From: Rufibacter sp. DG15C
Lineage (GTDB): Bacteria; Bacteroidota; Bacteroidia; Cytophagales; Hymenobacteraceae
Assembly: GCF_001577755.1 (NCBI RefSeq)
Contig: NZ_CP010776.1
Location: 2,728,001 to 2,792,000, forward strand
Direction of reading: 5' to 3'
DNA: 64,000 nt
Of the stretch, positions 33,386 through 41,722 are shown piece after piece. Each line of letters begins with the position of its first letter. Within the stretch, counting starts at the first letter, position 1. Position numbers and translations under genes: made by a program. The notes under the pieces are model-generated. The model searched no databases. It was given only the letters and a program-made list of their open reading frames with translations, and was not told the origin of the DNA.

Positions 33386-33922
33386 TTGCTCAGTTTCCAA
33401 AACATACCAAGCATTGCCACGCCCGAGTTCGCTCAGGCGTGGCAATTGTATGAAGAAGCCTTCCCCGCAGAAGAGAGGCGGTCCAGCCACCAACAACTAG
33501 AGTTGTTTCAGATACCAGAATATGCCTTTAAGATAGTTCTTCAAGAAGAAGAATTGATAGGCTTGCTGGGAATTTGGTCGTTGGCAGAGTTTAGTTTTCT
33601 AGAGCATTTCGCGATAGGTCAGCACCTTCGCGGTAGGGGGCTGGGAAAGGCGATCATCAACTTTCTAAAAGAATCACATCTGTCACCCATCATTTTAGAA
33701 GTAGAGCCACCAACAACCACCCTGTCTCAGTGCCGAATCTCGTTTTACCAACAGCTAGGCTTTTGCCTTAATTCTTTTCCCTACCAACAACCGCCTTACA
33801 GTTCAGACAAACCATGGGTGCCTTTACAACTCATGTCTTTCCCTGCGTCACTTTCCCAAGAAGCGTTTACCCAAATTAGGTCTCGCTTGTACCAAACGGT
33901 GTATCAAGTTCAACCCAGCTAA
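33386..33922 (+). CDS. GNAT-family N-acetyltransferase
   Basis: A 178-residue protein starting at TTG 33386, 9 bases after purE; no ATG lies near the right place. The acetyl-CoA loop appears as HLRGRGLGKAIINFL, followed by the beta-5/alpha-4 segment with ISFYQQLGF, the usual GNAT pattern. An EEAFPAEERRS segment near residue 23 is common in a subgroup of small acetyltransferases. Acceptor unknown. Probably the last gene of the purKE operon. Confidence 0.75.
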   Translation: MLSFQNIPSIATPEFAQAWQLYEEAFPAEERRSSHQQLELFQIPEYAFKIVLQEEELIGLLGIWSLAEFSFLEHFAIGQHLRGRGLGKAIINFLKESHLSPIILEVEPPTTTLSQCRISFYQQLGFCLNSFPYQQPPYSSDKPWVPLQLMSFPASLSQEAFTQIRSRLYQTVYQVQPS

Positions 33923-33923
33923 C

Positions 33924-33961
33924 CGTTTTTAGCCTACTTTCTAGGAAACAGCCCAAAACCG
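33924..33961. repeat. PAL38 palindrome, copy 13
   Basis: Starts 2 bases after the acetyltransferase stop. CGTTTTTAGCCTACTTT, loop CTAG, right arm GAAACAGCCCAAAACCG. Confidence 0.82.
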
Positions 33962-34000
33962 AAGACAACCTTTTAACCATCGTTAACAGTATGGGAAAGA

Positions 34001-34579
34001 ATGATGGCAGGAGTTCAACATATCTATTTGATTCGGCATGCCAGACCTATGGTCAACAAATCCGGCTTTTTCTCCAAGCAACAGGCTGCGCAGTACCTGC
34101 AAGACTACAACCTAGCCGAGGTAGAACAAATCATTGAGCGCAGTGAGCACCTGCCCATTGGCCGCATCAAAAAAGTGTTTTGTAGTACGCTTCCCCGTTC
34201 CAAGGCCACGGCTATCCAGTTGTTTGGCAATGATGTTGAGTTGGTAGAAGACTCTACTTTTAGAGAATTTGAGAACCGGATTTGGGGATTACCCTTGGGG
34301 AAGTTTCCTTTACTTTGGTGGCAGGTGACTTCTCGGGCGCTATGGATGATGGGCCTAACACATAAAGAGATAGAAAGCTTCAAAACTGCCAGAAAACGGG
34401 CCTCCCAAGCCGCAGACCATTTAGTCAATGAGGCGCAGGCTTCTGGGTTAGCCGTGTTGGTAGCCCACGGTTTTCTAAATGAGTTCATCAAGCGGGCCCT
34501 GAAGCGGCGCGGCTGGCGCGTAACCATTGACGGCGGAAGAGGATTTGTAGGCGTTACCCAATTGGAGAAAACTGCATAG
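34001..34579 (+). CDS. Histidine phosphatase superfamily protein
   Basis: A 192-residue cytosolic protein. YLIRHARP gives the phospho-acceptor His (RHA, a frequent variant of RHG), STLPRSKATA the second Arg, and VAHGFLNEF the second catalytic His. The region between them has a Trp-rich segment (LLWWQVTSRALWMM) that is unusual for SixA-like enzymes. ATG 34001 or the ATG three bases later may start it. Substrate unknown. PAL38 copy 14 begins 2 bases after the stop. Confidence 0.78.
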   Translation: MMAGVQHIYLIRHARPMVNKSGFFSKQQAAQYLQDYNLAEVEQIIERSEHLPIGRIKKVFCSTLPRSKATAIQLFGNDVELVEDSTFREFENRIWGLPLGKFPLLWWQVTSRALWMMGLTHKEIESFKTARKRASQAADHLVNEAQASGLAVLVAHGFLNEFIKRALKRRGWRVTIDGGRGFVGVTQLEKTA

Positions 34580-34580
34580 C

Positions 34581-34617
34581 AGTTTTGGCGTGTTTCCTGG
34601 AAAATAGGCTAAAAACG
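34581..34617. repeat. PAL38 palindrome, copy 14
   Basis: AGTTTTGGCGTGTTTC, loop CTGG, right arm AAAATAGGCTAAAAACG. Lies between the convergent phosphatase and exonuclease genes. Confidence 0.78.
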
Positions 34618-34642
34618 AAATTTCAACCCCTGTCTACTTTTC

Positions 34643-35263
34643 TTAAAATGGAAATGCCTTCTTGGGCTTAGGCGCTTTTCGCACTGACGATGCCGTGTAG
34701 CCTCCGTCAAACAACCTGCCATAGTTGATTTTGAGTTTCTCTGCCAGCTCGTCCTGGTGACCGCAATGGGTATGCTCCAAAGCTCTAAGCGTGAGTTCTG
34801 CGCAGGCGTAAGAATCTGCGGCCGCGCGGTGATGTTTGAACTCAATGCCATGCCGGTTGCAGAGTGATTTCAAGTCATATTTGGGTAAGCCCTGCCAGAC
34901 CTGTTTAGAGAATTGCACACTGCAGGCATAGTGTAGATCTGGAAAAGACAGGCTATACGTATTCAAGGTGGCTCTGAGCACGCTCATGTCAAAGCTGGCA
35001 TTGTGGGCAATGACCAATTGGTTTTGCAACAGTGGTTGCAACTCGCGCCAAACTCCGTCAAACTCAGGGCTGTTTTTGACGTCTTGCGGCTTGATGCCAT
35101 GAATGGCAATGTTCCAACTGTTGAAGTAGGGATAAGACTTAGGTTTGATGAGCCAGGCTTGCGTGCCAACAATTTTGCCGTTCTGCACAAAGGTCAATCC
35201 AATCTCACAAGGGCTGTCACGGTCTGCGGTGGCCGTCTCAAAGTCAAGGGTGATGAAATTCAT
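34643..35263 (-). CDS. DnaQ-like 3'-5' exonuclease
   Basis: A 206-residue DEDDh nuclease. Exo I: DFETA (Asp and Glu); Exo II: HNASFDMSVL; Exo III: HHRAAADS with His and Asp. The length and lack of a PHP or polymerase domain resemble stand-alone RNase T / pol III epsilon-like exonucleases. The C-terminal ~40 residues are basic (PKPKKAFPF) and may contact nucleic acid. It is downstream of dnaK on the same strand, but a terminator separates them. Confidence 0.87.
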   Translation of the reverse strand: MNFITLDFETATADRDSPCEIGLTFVQNGKIVGTQAWLIKPKSYPYFNSWNIAIHGIKPQDVKNSPEFDGVWRELQPLLQNQLVIAHNASFDMSVLRATLNTYSLSFPDLHYACSVQFSKQVWQGLPKYDLKSLCNRHGIEFKHHRAAADSYACAELTLRALEHTHCGHQDELAEKLKINYGRLFDGGYTASSVRKAPKPKKAFPF

Positions 35264-35312
35264 GGAGTAAAGTTACAGAACTCTTACCAAGGTATCCGAA
35301 AAGGAATGGAAA

Positions 35313-35349
35313 CAAAAAAAAGCCCCACCGCAAAACGGAGGGGCTTTCT
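35313..35349 (-). terminator. Terminator of dnaK
   Basis: AAAGCCCC.ACCG / CGG.AGGGGCTTT stem; on the minus strand it ends in a run of eight T, 20 bases after the dnaK stop. Confidence 0.9.
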
Positions 35350-35368
35350 CAACTAAACCTATTTTAAA

Positions 35369-37306
35369 TTACTTAACTTCTTCGTAGTCTACGTCTGTTA
35401 CGGTGTCTGCATTGTTAGAAGACTGACCGTTGCCACCAGCGTTGCCGCCTGGTTGACCACCTTCAAATCCTCCGTCAGCACCAGGCTGTCCGGCACCGCC
35501 GGTAGCGGCGTACATCTCCTGGCTGGCGGCTTGCCATGCGTTGTTGATGTTGATCATGGCGCTGTCAATGGCGGCCAAGTCCTTAGACTCGTGCGCTTTC
35601 TTCAGGTCAGCCAGAGCACCCTCAATGGCAGTCTTATTACCAGCAGAAAGTTTCTCACCGTACTCGCTCAGCTGTTTCTCCGTCTGGAAAATCATAGAGT
35701 CTGCTTGGTTTACTTTTTCTACCTGCTCTTTGGCCTGACGGTCAGACTCAGCGTTGGCTTCAGCCTCTTTACGCATTCTCTCGATTTCCTCTTCTGATAA
35801 GCCAGAAGAAGCCTCGATGCGAATTTTCTGCTCTTTGCCGGTGCCTTTGTCTTTGGCAGACACGTGCAGGATACCGTTGGCGTCAATGTCAAAGGTCACC
35901 TCAATCTGCGGAACGCCGCGTTGCGCTGGAGGCAGATCTGACAAGTGGAAACGACCGATGGTGCGGTTGTCCTTTGCCATAGGGCGCTCACCTTGTAACA
36001 CGTGAATCTCTACGCTTGGCTGGTTGTCAGAAGCGGTGGAGAACACCTCAGATTTTTTGGTTGGGATGGTGGTGTTAGACTCAATCAACTTGGTCATCAC
36101 GCCACCCATGGTCTCAATACCCAAAGAAAGAGGCGTTACGTCTAGCAAAAGAACGTCTTTCACTTCACCGGTCAATACACCACCCTGGATAGCGGCACCA
36201 ATGGCTACTACCTCATCTGGGTTTACACCCTTAGACGGCTTCTTACCGAAGAACTTCTCAACTTCCTCCTGGATTCTTGGGATACGGGTGGATCCACCTA
36301 CCAAGATTACTTCGTCAATGTCTGATGGCTGAAGACCTGCGTCCTGCAACGCCTTTCTAACAGGCTCCATAGAACGACGAATCAATGAATCTGCCAACTG
36401 CTCAAACTTAGCTCTGGTCAGTTTACGCACCAAGTGCTTAGGACCAGTCTGCGTAGCCGTGATATACGGCAAGTTGATCTCGGTTTCAGAAGACGAAGAC
36501 AACTCAATTTTAGCTTTCTCAGCGGCTTCTTTCAAACGCTGAAGCGCCATTGGGTCTGTGCGCAAGTCCATGTTCTCCTCGGCCTTGAACTCATCTGCCA
36601 ACCAGGCAATAATCACTTGGTCAAAGTCGTCACCACCCAGGTGCGTGTCACCGTTGGTAGACAATACTTCAAACACCCCGTCACCTAGCTCTAGTACAGA
36701 GATATCAAAAGTACCACCACCTAAGTCATACACGGCAATCTTCTGATCGGCGTGTTTCTTGTCCAGACCGTAGGCCAAAGCGGCAGCGGTAGGTTCGTTG
36801 ATGATACGCTTCACGTCCAGACCGGCAATCTGTCCGGCTTCTTTAGTAGCCTGACGCTGAGCATCGTTGAAGTAGGCAGGCACCGTGATCACTGCCTCAG
36901 TCACCGTGGTGCCCAGGTAGTCTTCGGCGGTCTGCTTCATTTTCTGCAACACCATGGCAGAGATCTCTTGCGGCGTGTACTCACGGTCGCCAATCTTTAC
37001 GCGTACGGTGTTGTTGCTACCAGACTGCACGTTGTAGGACACGTGCTGCGTTTCCTCTTTCACTTCAGAGAAACCGCGGCCCATGAAACGCTTGATGGAC
37101 GCGATGGTATTTTGTGGGTTGGTGATGGCTTGACGCTTAGCAGGATCTCCCACTTTACGCTCACCGTTCCCGTTGTCCAGGAATGCCACGATGGACGGAG
37201 TAGTCCGGCGGCCTTCGCTGTTAGGGATTACCACTGGTTCGTTCCCTTCCATTACGGCCACGCACGAGTTGGTAGTACCTAAGTCAATGCCTATTATTTT
37301 TCCCAT
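35369..37306 (-). CDS. dnaK: Chaperone protein DnaK (Hsp70)
   Basis: A 645-residue Hsp70. [14 protein letters not shown] starts the ATPase domain, with [15 protein letters not shown] and [13 protein letters not shown] further on; the interdomain linker [13 protein letters not shown] precedes the substrate-binding domain. A Gly/Gln-rich tail ends in a DVDYEEVK motif that fits the typical EEVD-like bacterial terminus. Neither dnaJ nor grpE adjoins, and no CIRCE-like repeat was seen upstream. The gene is monocistronic, facing an 818-base region without genes. Confidence 0.98.
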   Translation of the reverse strand: MGKIIGIDLGTTNSCVAVMEGNEPVVIPNSEGRRTTPSIVAFLDNGNGERKVGDPAKRQAITNPQNTIASIKRFMGRGFSEVKEETQHVSYNVQSGSNNTVRVKIGDREYTPQEISAMVLQKMKQTAEDYLGTTVTEAVITVPAYFNDAQRQATKEAGQIAGLDVKRIINEPTAAALAYGLDKKHADQKIAVYDLGGGTFDISVLELGDGVFEVLSTNGDTHLGGDDFDQVIIAWLADEFKAEENMDLRTDPMALQRLKEAAEKAKIELSSSSETEINLPYITATQTGPKHLVRKLTRAKFEQLADSLIRRSMEPVRKALQDAGLQPSDIDEVILVGGSTRIPRIQEEVEKFFGKKPSKGVNPDEVVAIGAAIQGGVLTGEVKDVLLLDVTPLSLGIETMGGVMTKLIESNTTIPTKKSEVFSTASDNQPSVEIHVLQGERPMAKDNRTIGRFHLSDLPPAQRGVPQIEVTFDIDANGILHVSAKDKGTGKEQKIRIEASSGLSEEEIERMRKEAEANAESDRQAKEQVEKVNQADSMIFQTEKQLSEYGEKLSAGNKTAIEGALADLKKAHESKDLAAIDSAMININNAWQAASQEMYAATGGAGQPGADGGFEGGQPGGNAGGNGQSSNNADTVTDVDYEEVK

Positions 37307-37473
37307 TGTCTATAGTTTTATATTGTAGTTCCTTGATTAAACTTGTTTTGCTTCTAAGTAACAAGACCTATGCCAAGGCCTTTTTCCATGCCATTTGTGA
37401 CACAATGTCATTTTTGGCGGAAGTTAAAAGTTTGTCTATACGAATATTCGGCAGAGAGTGTCAGGGTGGGGTG

Positions 37474-37511
37474 CGATTTTGGCTTGTTTTCTGGGAAGTA
37501 GGTGAAAAACG
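37474..37511. repeat. PAL38 palindrome, copy 15
   Basis: CGATTTTGGCTTGTTTT, loop CTGG, right arm GAAGTAGGTGAAAAACG. It is 168 bases upstream of dnaK. Confidence 0.8.
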
Positions 37512-37559
37512 GTTTCAAGTAGTTCGCTGGTTCTAGTGTTCTCACTAACGAATTAGAAC

Positions 37560-38020
37560 TGACTTTCTTGATGCGATATCTTGTGTACGCCATTGGCTTT
37601 CCCAAAGAAAGACTTCTCTTCCGGAGCGCAGTCACAGCTCTGTTTCATGGTTTCTGCTAAGCGCTCACGGCCGCGGGGCCTCGTCCCGGCCCTTCGCACT
37701 GCTGTTGTACTCTGGGCCTGTGGGGCCCCGCCCTGCCGGGCGACGAAACAACAGAGGCGCTCAGGACCAGGACTGGTTTGGGTTCCAGTTCTGTAATGGC
37801 CTGATGGTGGGTTTGTTGCTTGTAGGCAAATTCGGGTACTGTCGCTGCAGAGACATGCGTACTCCGCACGGTTTTCACCTGCTGGCACGTGGCCATGGTT
37901 CAAGTCTGCGACTTGGGCCCATGATGGAGGCAGTTTGCAACTGCCTCGAAACACTTGCTTCAACCTGCGCATTGCGTCCCCCTTTGAAGGGGGTTGGGGG
38001 ATGACGAAGGCTATGTCTGG
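37560..38020. other. Gene-free, GC-rich, hairpin-rich stretch (structured RNA or repeat mosaic)
   Basis: Part of the 818-base gap 37307-38124. Visible structure: GCGGGGCC (37673-37680) pairs with 37724-37731; CAAGTC-TGC-GACTTG (37901-37915); GAGGCAGTT-TGC-AACTGCCTC (37927-37947); a CCCCCTTT-GAA-GGGGG hairpin near 37978. Minus-strand and plus-strand open frames here lack recognisable protein features. Composition differs sharply from flanks. It could be a structured RNA, or a patchwork of family-specific intergenic repeats. No tmRNA, RNase P or SRP signatures were recognised. Confidence 0.45.
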
Positions 38021-38087
38021 TTAGAACTGCCAGTACTCAAAAGCCTTCATTGCGTCCGGTAGGCTATGAGAGGTCTGCGTCAACGGT

Positions 38088-38124
38088 CATTTTTGGCCTA
38101 TTTTGTGGAAAACGGGCAAAAATG
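38088..38124. repeat. PAL38 palindrome, copy 16
   Basis: CATTTTTGGCCTATTTT, loop GTGG, right arm AAAACGGGCAAAAATG; it directly abuts the stop codon of the pseudouridine synthase gene. Confidence 0.82.
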
Positions 38125-38730
38125 CTATCGCTTTCTAAAATGGGGTTGATAGGGTGCTTTGGGTTTGGCGAAAAGTTGGAGTTGTTTCACTTCGTCTGGG
38201 GTGAGGGAGCGGGACTCACCGGGTTGCAGGTCGTTTAGGGTAAGTTTGCCAATGGCTACTCTCACCAAGCGCAAAGTAGGATGGCCTACGGCGGCGGTCA
38301 TCTTGCGCACCTGGCGGTTCATGCCTTGGCTTATTTTGATCTCTATCCAAGAGGTGGGGATGTTGGCCCTGAACCGAATGGGCTTGGAGCGCTCCCAGAA
38401 GTTGACTTCACCTAACAATTTGGCTTTGGCGGGACTGGTTTTCTTGCCTTGGATGAGGACGCCTTTGCGTAATTGTTCCAAGGATTCTTCGGTGGGCGTG
38501 CCTTCTACTTGCACCCAGTAGGTTTTCTCAATCTTGAACTTGGGGTCAGAGAGGCGGTGCTGCAGTTGCTTGTCATCGGTGAGCAGGACCAAGCCTTCAG
38601 AGTCGTAGTCCAGGCGTCCGACGGGATAGATGTTGGGCACTGGCACGAAGTCCTTCAGGGTCTGGCGGCCATTTTCATCGGTGAATTGGGTTAGGACTTC
38701 AAAGGGCTTATTGAGGAGAAAATACTGCAA
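38125..38730 (-). CDS. RluE/RsuA-family rRNA pseudouridine synthase
   Basis: A 201-residue protein if it starts at TTG 38730, giving MQYFLLNKPF, the family's typical start; the open frame upstream runs through PAL38 copy 17 and overlaps the next gene. Motifs: GRLDYDSEGLVLLT (catalytic Asp), KTYWVQVEG, and NRQVRKMTAAVGHPTLRLVRVAIG. The S4 domain found in RsuA and RluB is absent, as in RluE, which modifies 23S rRNA U2457. An exact target cannot be stated from sequence. Confidence 0.85.
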   Translation of the reverse strand: MQYFLLNKPFEVLTQFTDENGRQTLKDFVPVPNIYPVGRLDYDSEGLVLLTDDKQLQHRLSDPKFKIEKTYWVQVEGTPTEESLEQLRKGVLIQGKKTSPAKAKLLGEVNFWERSKPIRFRANIPTSWIEIKISQGMNRQVRKMTAAVGHPTLRLVRVAIGKLTLNDLQPGESRSLTPDEVKQLQLFAKPKAPYQPHFRKR

Positions 38731-38783
38731 AGCGATGGATGGGTAAGGTGATTTCTGTGATACGTAAAGTAGGAATGATTCGT

Positions 38784-38821
38784 CGTTTTTGGTTTGTTTC
38801 CCAGAAATCAGGCTAAAAACG
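38784..38821. repeat. PAL38 palindrome, copy 17
   Basis: CGTTTTTGGTTTGTTTC, loop CCAG, right arm AAATCAGGCTAAAAACG. It lies between two minus-strand genes, 9 bases from the DUF2007 gene stop and about 53 bases upstream of the pseudouridine synthase start. Confidence 0.88.
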
Positions 38822-38830
38822 GCGGCGCGG

Positions 38831-39247
38831 CTATTTCTGGAAAACGTGGTGGCACTGCCCGCAGGTGTATTTGTCCTTAGACAAAAGCGGCAGGCTGAAC
38901 GTGACCAAGGCCAGCAGGAAGCCAAAAAAAGACTTCAGGTTGTCTGTGGGCCCGTAGGAATAGGAGATGTTCTCAGAGCCGCATTGGGGACAGGTGATGA
39001 CCTCGTTCTGCTCATTGGTGTACGGCTGGTCCTGTAGGCCGTTCAATACCGCCTCAGCATGAGCGCGATCGCTTTCCAGGGTTTTGAGTTTGATGCCGCC
39101 CACTGAGATGTTGTAGAGCGGATTCAGGGACATTACGTTTTCATCAAAAAGAAACGCCAGAATGCCTTCGCTCTCCAGCTTGTTCTTAGCCAGGTGTGCG
39201 TCAATGGCACTGGAGTAAGTGGTGACGGTAACTAGTTCATCTTTCAT
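38831..39247 (-). CDS. DUF2007-type protein with zinc ribbon and membrane segment
   Basis: A 138-residue protein. Residues 1-70 match the DUF2007 (putative signal-transducing) fold: TYSSAIDAHLAKNKLESEGI, then an acidic stretch and VGGIKLKTLESDRAHAEAVL. Residues ~84-136 contain CPQCGS and CGQCHHV, a two-part zinc ribbon, split by a hydrophobic segment (FFGFLLALVTFSLPLL). The Cys pairs would lie on the same side only if the segment is a hairpin or not fully membrane spanning. Function unknown. Confidence 0.72.
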   Translation of the reverse strand: MKDELVTVTTYSSAIDAHLAKNKLESEGILAFLFDENVMSLNPLYNISVGGIKLKTLESDRAHAEAVLNGLQDQPYTNEQNEVITCPQCGSENISYSYGPTDNLKSFFGFLLALVTFSLPLLSKDKYTCGQCHHVFQK

Positions 39248-39277
39248 ATCAGGGGATTTTTGAAAGGACAGTAGATT

Positions 39278-41371
39278 TTACAGCTTCCCATAGAACCTTC
39301 TGAGCGCCCACTCAGAGAGGGCAATGCCCAGAATCAAAAAGTAAAACCAGAGCTGCTCCATCAGGTCCTTTTCTTCGTCCTTGCTTCTAAGGATGGTCTT
39401 GAAGTTGGCGTCTGTCAAATCCTTTTCCAGCTGTGCCAACTGGGCCGGGTAGTAGAGCCTGGTTTGAGAACGCTGGGCCAACTGATCCAGCAAGGTATGA
39501 TTGGCCAAGGAAGAAAGCGCTTCCAATTGTTGCTGCTCTATTATGAATTCGCCGCTGTCACGGTACAGCTTGTTTTCTACCTGGGCACTGGCCGAAAATC
39601 TGTACACGCCCGCGGGCAGAGCGCCCAAACGAAGGCCTTCGCCACCCTGTACGTGCTCAAATTGATGCTGCGTTTTCTTGCCGCCTTCATGGGTAAGCGT
39701 CAGGGACACTTTCTGCCCGAAGATTTCTTCCTGCACCGCGTTGAAGGCATCTGCCTGGATGACGGGTTCCTCGGTGACGCCCACCACATCTTTAACCGGG
39801 TACACGTGCAGTCGTTTCTGGTCTCTTCGGTTGGCCAACAGTTGCACCACGTGCGTCATGAGGCCGTCGTAAATCTGCGGAATGCCATGGTCGGCGGCCT
39901 CGGTCAGGCGCCATTGCCAGCTGCCGTCCGTGAGCAGCACCGCGCCAGGAACCGGCGCCGACGACTTGTACACCAACAGCGGTTTGGACGTGCGCACCGT
40001 GCCCACCTGTTGGTGCAGGATAACCTCAGTGCCGGCGCTCAAACTCCAATTCCCGAAGGGCACGAACGCAGGCGGCCAGGCCGGAATTCTGGTTTTGGCC
40101 AGCGGTTCTGTGGAGAACCGTTGAAATCTGGCGTTGAGCAAGGGCTGCACCTCGTCATACTGACCCACCGCCCCCGGAAACTGCACACCCGCCTGCAGTG
40201 CGTTAAAGGCTGCCATATTGGTTTGCGCGCCCAGCACGTAGAACGTAGGCACTTTGCCAGCCCGCAACTGGCGCAGCCAGTCGTTGCCGCTGCCGCTCAG
40301 GCTAGGGATCTGGTGCAGGACCGCTGCGTCATACTTTTCTTTAAACTTAGGCGTCTGAAACGGTCCCAGTACCACCTCCACGTTCAGCAGCGGATTGGTA
40401 GCTAGCGCTGAGCGCAAGGCTTTGATGTCTGGGTGCGGCGCGGCGGCGGCGAGCAGGATATTCAGCTTGCCTTTCACCACCTCTAGATAGGCATGGCGGC
40501 GGTTGTTCACTTGGGTGAACTCCTTGGCCAACGGCTGCACCACCACTTCATAATGCTTCTTGCCCAGTTGCGAGGTAGACAATTGAAAGGTGGTTTCTGT
40601 TCTTCCAGAGCGGGGCAGGGTGAGGTTTTTGCGGAGGAGCGTTTTGCCGTTTTCCTGTAAAAGCACTGTGGCGTTGGTGCCTGTGTAACCGCTGTGTTGC
40701 ACGCTTACCTTGATAGGAAAGGAGGTGCCGGAGTAGTTGATTTTGTTGTACTCCACGTCAGCCAGCAGCACGTCCTTCTTGGGGATGGTGTCACCCAGAG
40801 CCACCGGGAAGATTTTGCCTTTATAGAATTGGTAGGTAGGCGTGGGCCCCAGGTTGTGTACCCCGTCAGATACTAACACGGTGGCTACCAAATTCTCTTG
40901 ACCGTAGGCCTTGTCAGATTGGTCCAGTAGGTCGTGCAGATTGGTGGTGGAGGCTGAGAAGGAAGTCTTCGGCAAGGCCACGTTTTCAATGGAATCATTA
41001 GCCGTCAAGGTTTGCACCTCTACTCGCAGGCCTTTGCCCCGCAAGCGTTCCGCCAATCCTTCTAAGCCTTGTAAGGTCTGGGTCAATATCGGCGCCGAAG
41101 TGAACAGCTTTACTGACTGCGAGTTGTCTACGGCCAGGACAACGGTGGGCTTGAGTTCTTCTTGTTTAATGATGCGCGTGTACGGCTCCAGTAAGAGAAA
41201 GCTGATCAAGGTAATGAGCAAGGCCCGTAAAGCGGCCAGTACCCATTTGATGCCCCTCGGCCAGGGACCGCTATCCCCGCGGTACAGATACCACGCCGCT
41301 GCTATGCCCAGCGCCAGGCAAAGCAGAAAGTACCAGGGAGAGTAAACGGTGTGTAATTGGAACGTGGGCAC
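39278..41371 (-). CDS. VWA-like membrane protein
   Basis: A 697-residue protein starting at GTG 41371. Two N-terminal hydrophobic spans (about residues 12-28 and 40-62) and one near the C-terminus (LWFYFLILGIALSEW) anchor a large extracytoplasmic region. After span two, VVLAVDNSQSVKLF resembles the MIDAS DxSxS motif of von Willebrand A domains. A CARDB-like beta-sandwich region may follow (YSGTSFPIKVSVQHSGYTG). It recalls BatA-type or glutamine-amidotransferase-like envelope proteins of Bacteroidota. Partners (MoxR ATPase, DUF58) are not present here. Confidence 0.7.
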   Translation of the reverse strand: MPTFQLHTVYSPWYFLLCLALGIAAAWYLYRGDSGPWPRGIKWVLAALRALLITLISFLLLEPYTRIIKQEELKPTVVLAVDNSQSVKLFTSAPILTQTLQGLEGLAERLRGKGLRVEVQTLTANDSIENVALPKTSFSASTTNLHDLLDQSDKAYGQENLVATVLVSDGVHNLGPTPTYQFYKGKIFPVALGDTIPKKDVLLADVEYNKINYSGTSFPIKVSVQHSGYTGTNATVLLQENGKTLLRKNLTLPRSGRTETTFQLSTSQLGKKHYEVVVQPLAKEFTQVNNRRHAYLEVVKGKLNILLAAAAPHPDIKALRSALATNPLLNVEVVLGPFQTPKFKEKYDAAVLHQIPSLSGSGNDWLRQLRAGKVPTFYVLGAQTNMAAFNALQAGVQFPGAVGQYDEVQPLLNARFQRFSTEPLAKTRIPAWPPAFVPFGNWSLSAGTEVILHQQVGTVRTSKPLLVYKSSAPVPGAVLLTDGSWQWRLTEAADHGIPQIYDGLMTHVVQLLANRRDQKRLHVYPVKDVVGVTEEPVIQADAFNAVQEEIFGQKVSLTLTHEGGKKTQHQFEHVQGGEGLRLGALPAGVYRFSASAQVENKLYRDSGEFIIEQQQLEALSSLANHTLLDQLAQRSQTRLYYPAQLAQLEKDLTDANFKTILRSKDEEKDLMEQLWFYFLILGIALSEWALRRFYGKL

Positions 41372-41477
41372 AAGCAGAAAATTAGCGCAACTCTATCATT
41401 TAGCAAGATAGAACAAGTTCTATACAACGCATAAGACTTTTCTGTTGAACTTGTTTAGCCAGTAGCTTATTGTATTT

Positions 41478-41515
41478 CGTTTTTGGGCTAGTTTCTGGAA
41501 ATTAGGCCAAAAAGG
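41478..41515. repeat. PAL38 palindrome, copy 18
   Basis: CGTTTTTGGGCTAGTTT, loop CTGG, right arm AAATTAGGCCAAAAAGG. It lies in the 351-base gap 41372-41722 between divergently transcribed genes; apart from AT-rich promoter-like sequence, nothing else was recognised there. Confidence 0.85.
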
Positions 41516-41722
41516 ATAATTTGGAAAGACCTAAGCTAGATGCGCTTAAGGATCCTCCTGAAACGCGAGAAGGCTTATCTTCCTATATTGACTTTAAACC
41601 GAATGTTAGACTTCACACATGGTGCTGAAAAGCGTAAGATTACGATGAGGCAGCAATTGCCGGTTACTGCAAAACGACACCCAACCCCACAAATAGGTAA
41701 GAACCTCAAAGGCCATTTGACT

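Noticed and set aside
37553-37972. Minus-strand open frame in the dnaK upstream region
   Set aside because: Translation has no hydrophobic core or domain pattern and spans several hairpins; more likely non-coding.
39464-40405. Long plus-strand open frame opposite the VWA-like gene
   Set aside because: Antisense shadow with Arg/His-rich low-complexity translation; the minus-strand gene has clear spans and a MIDAS-like motif.
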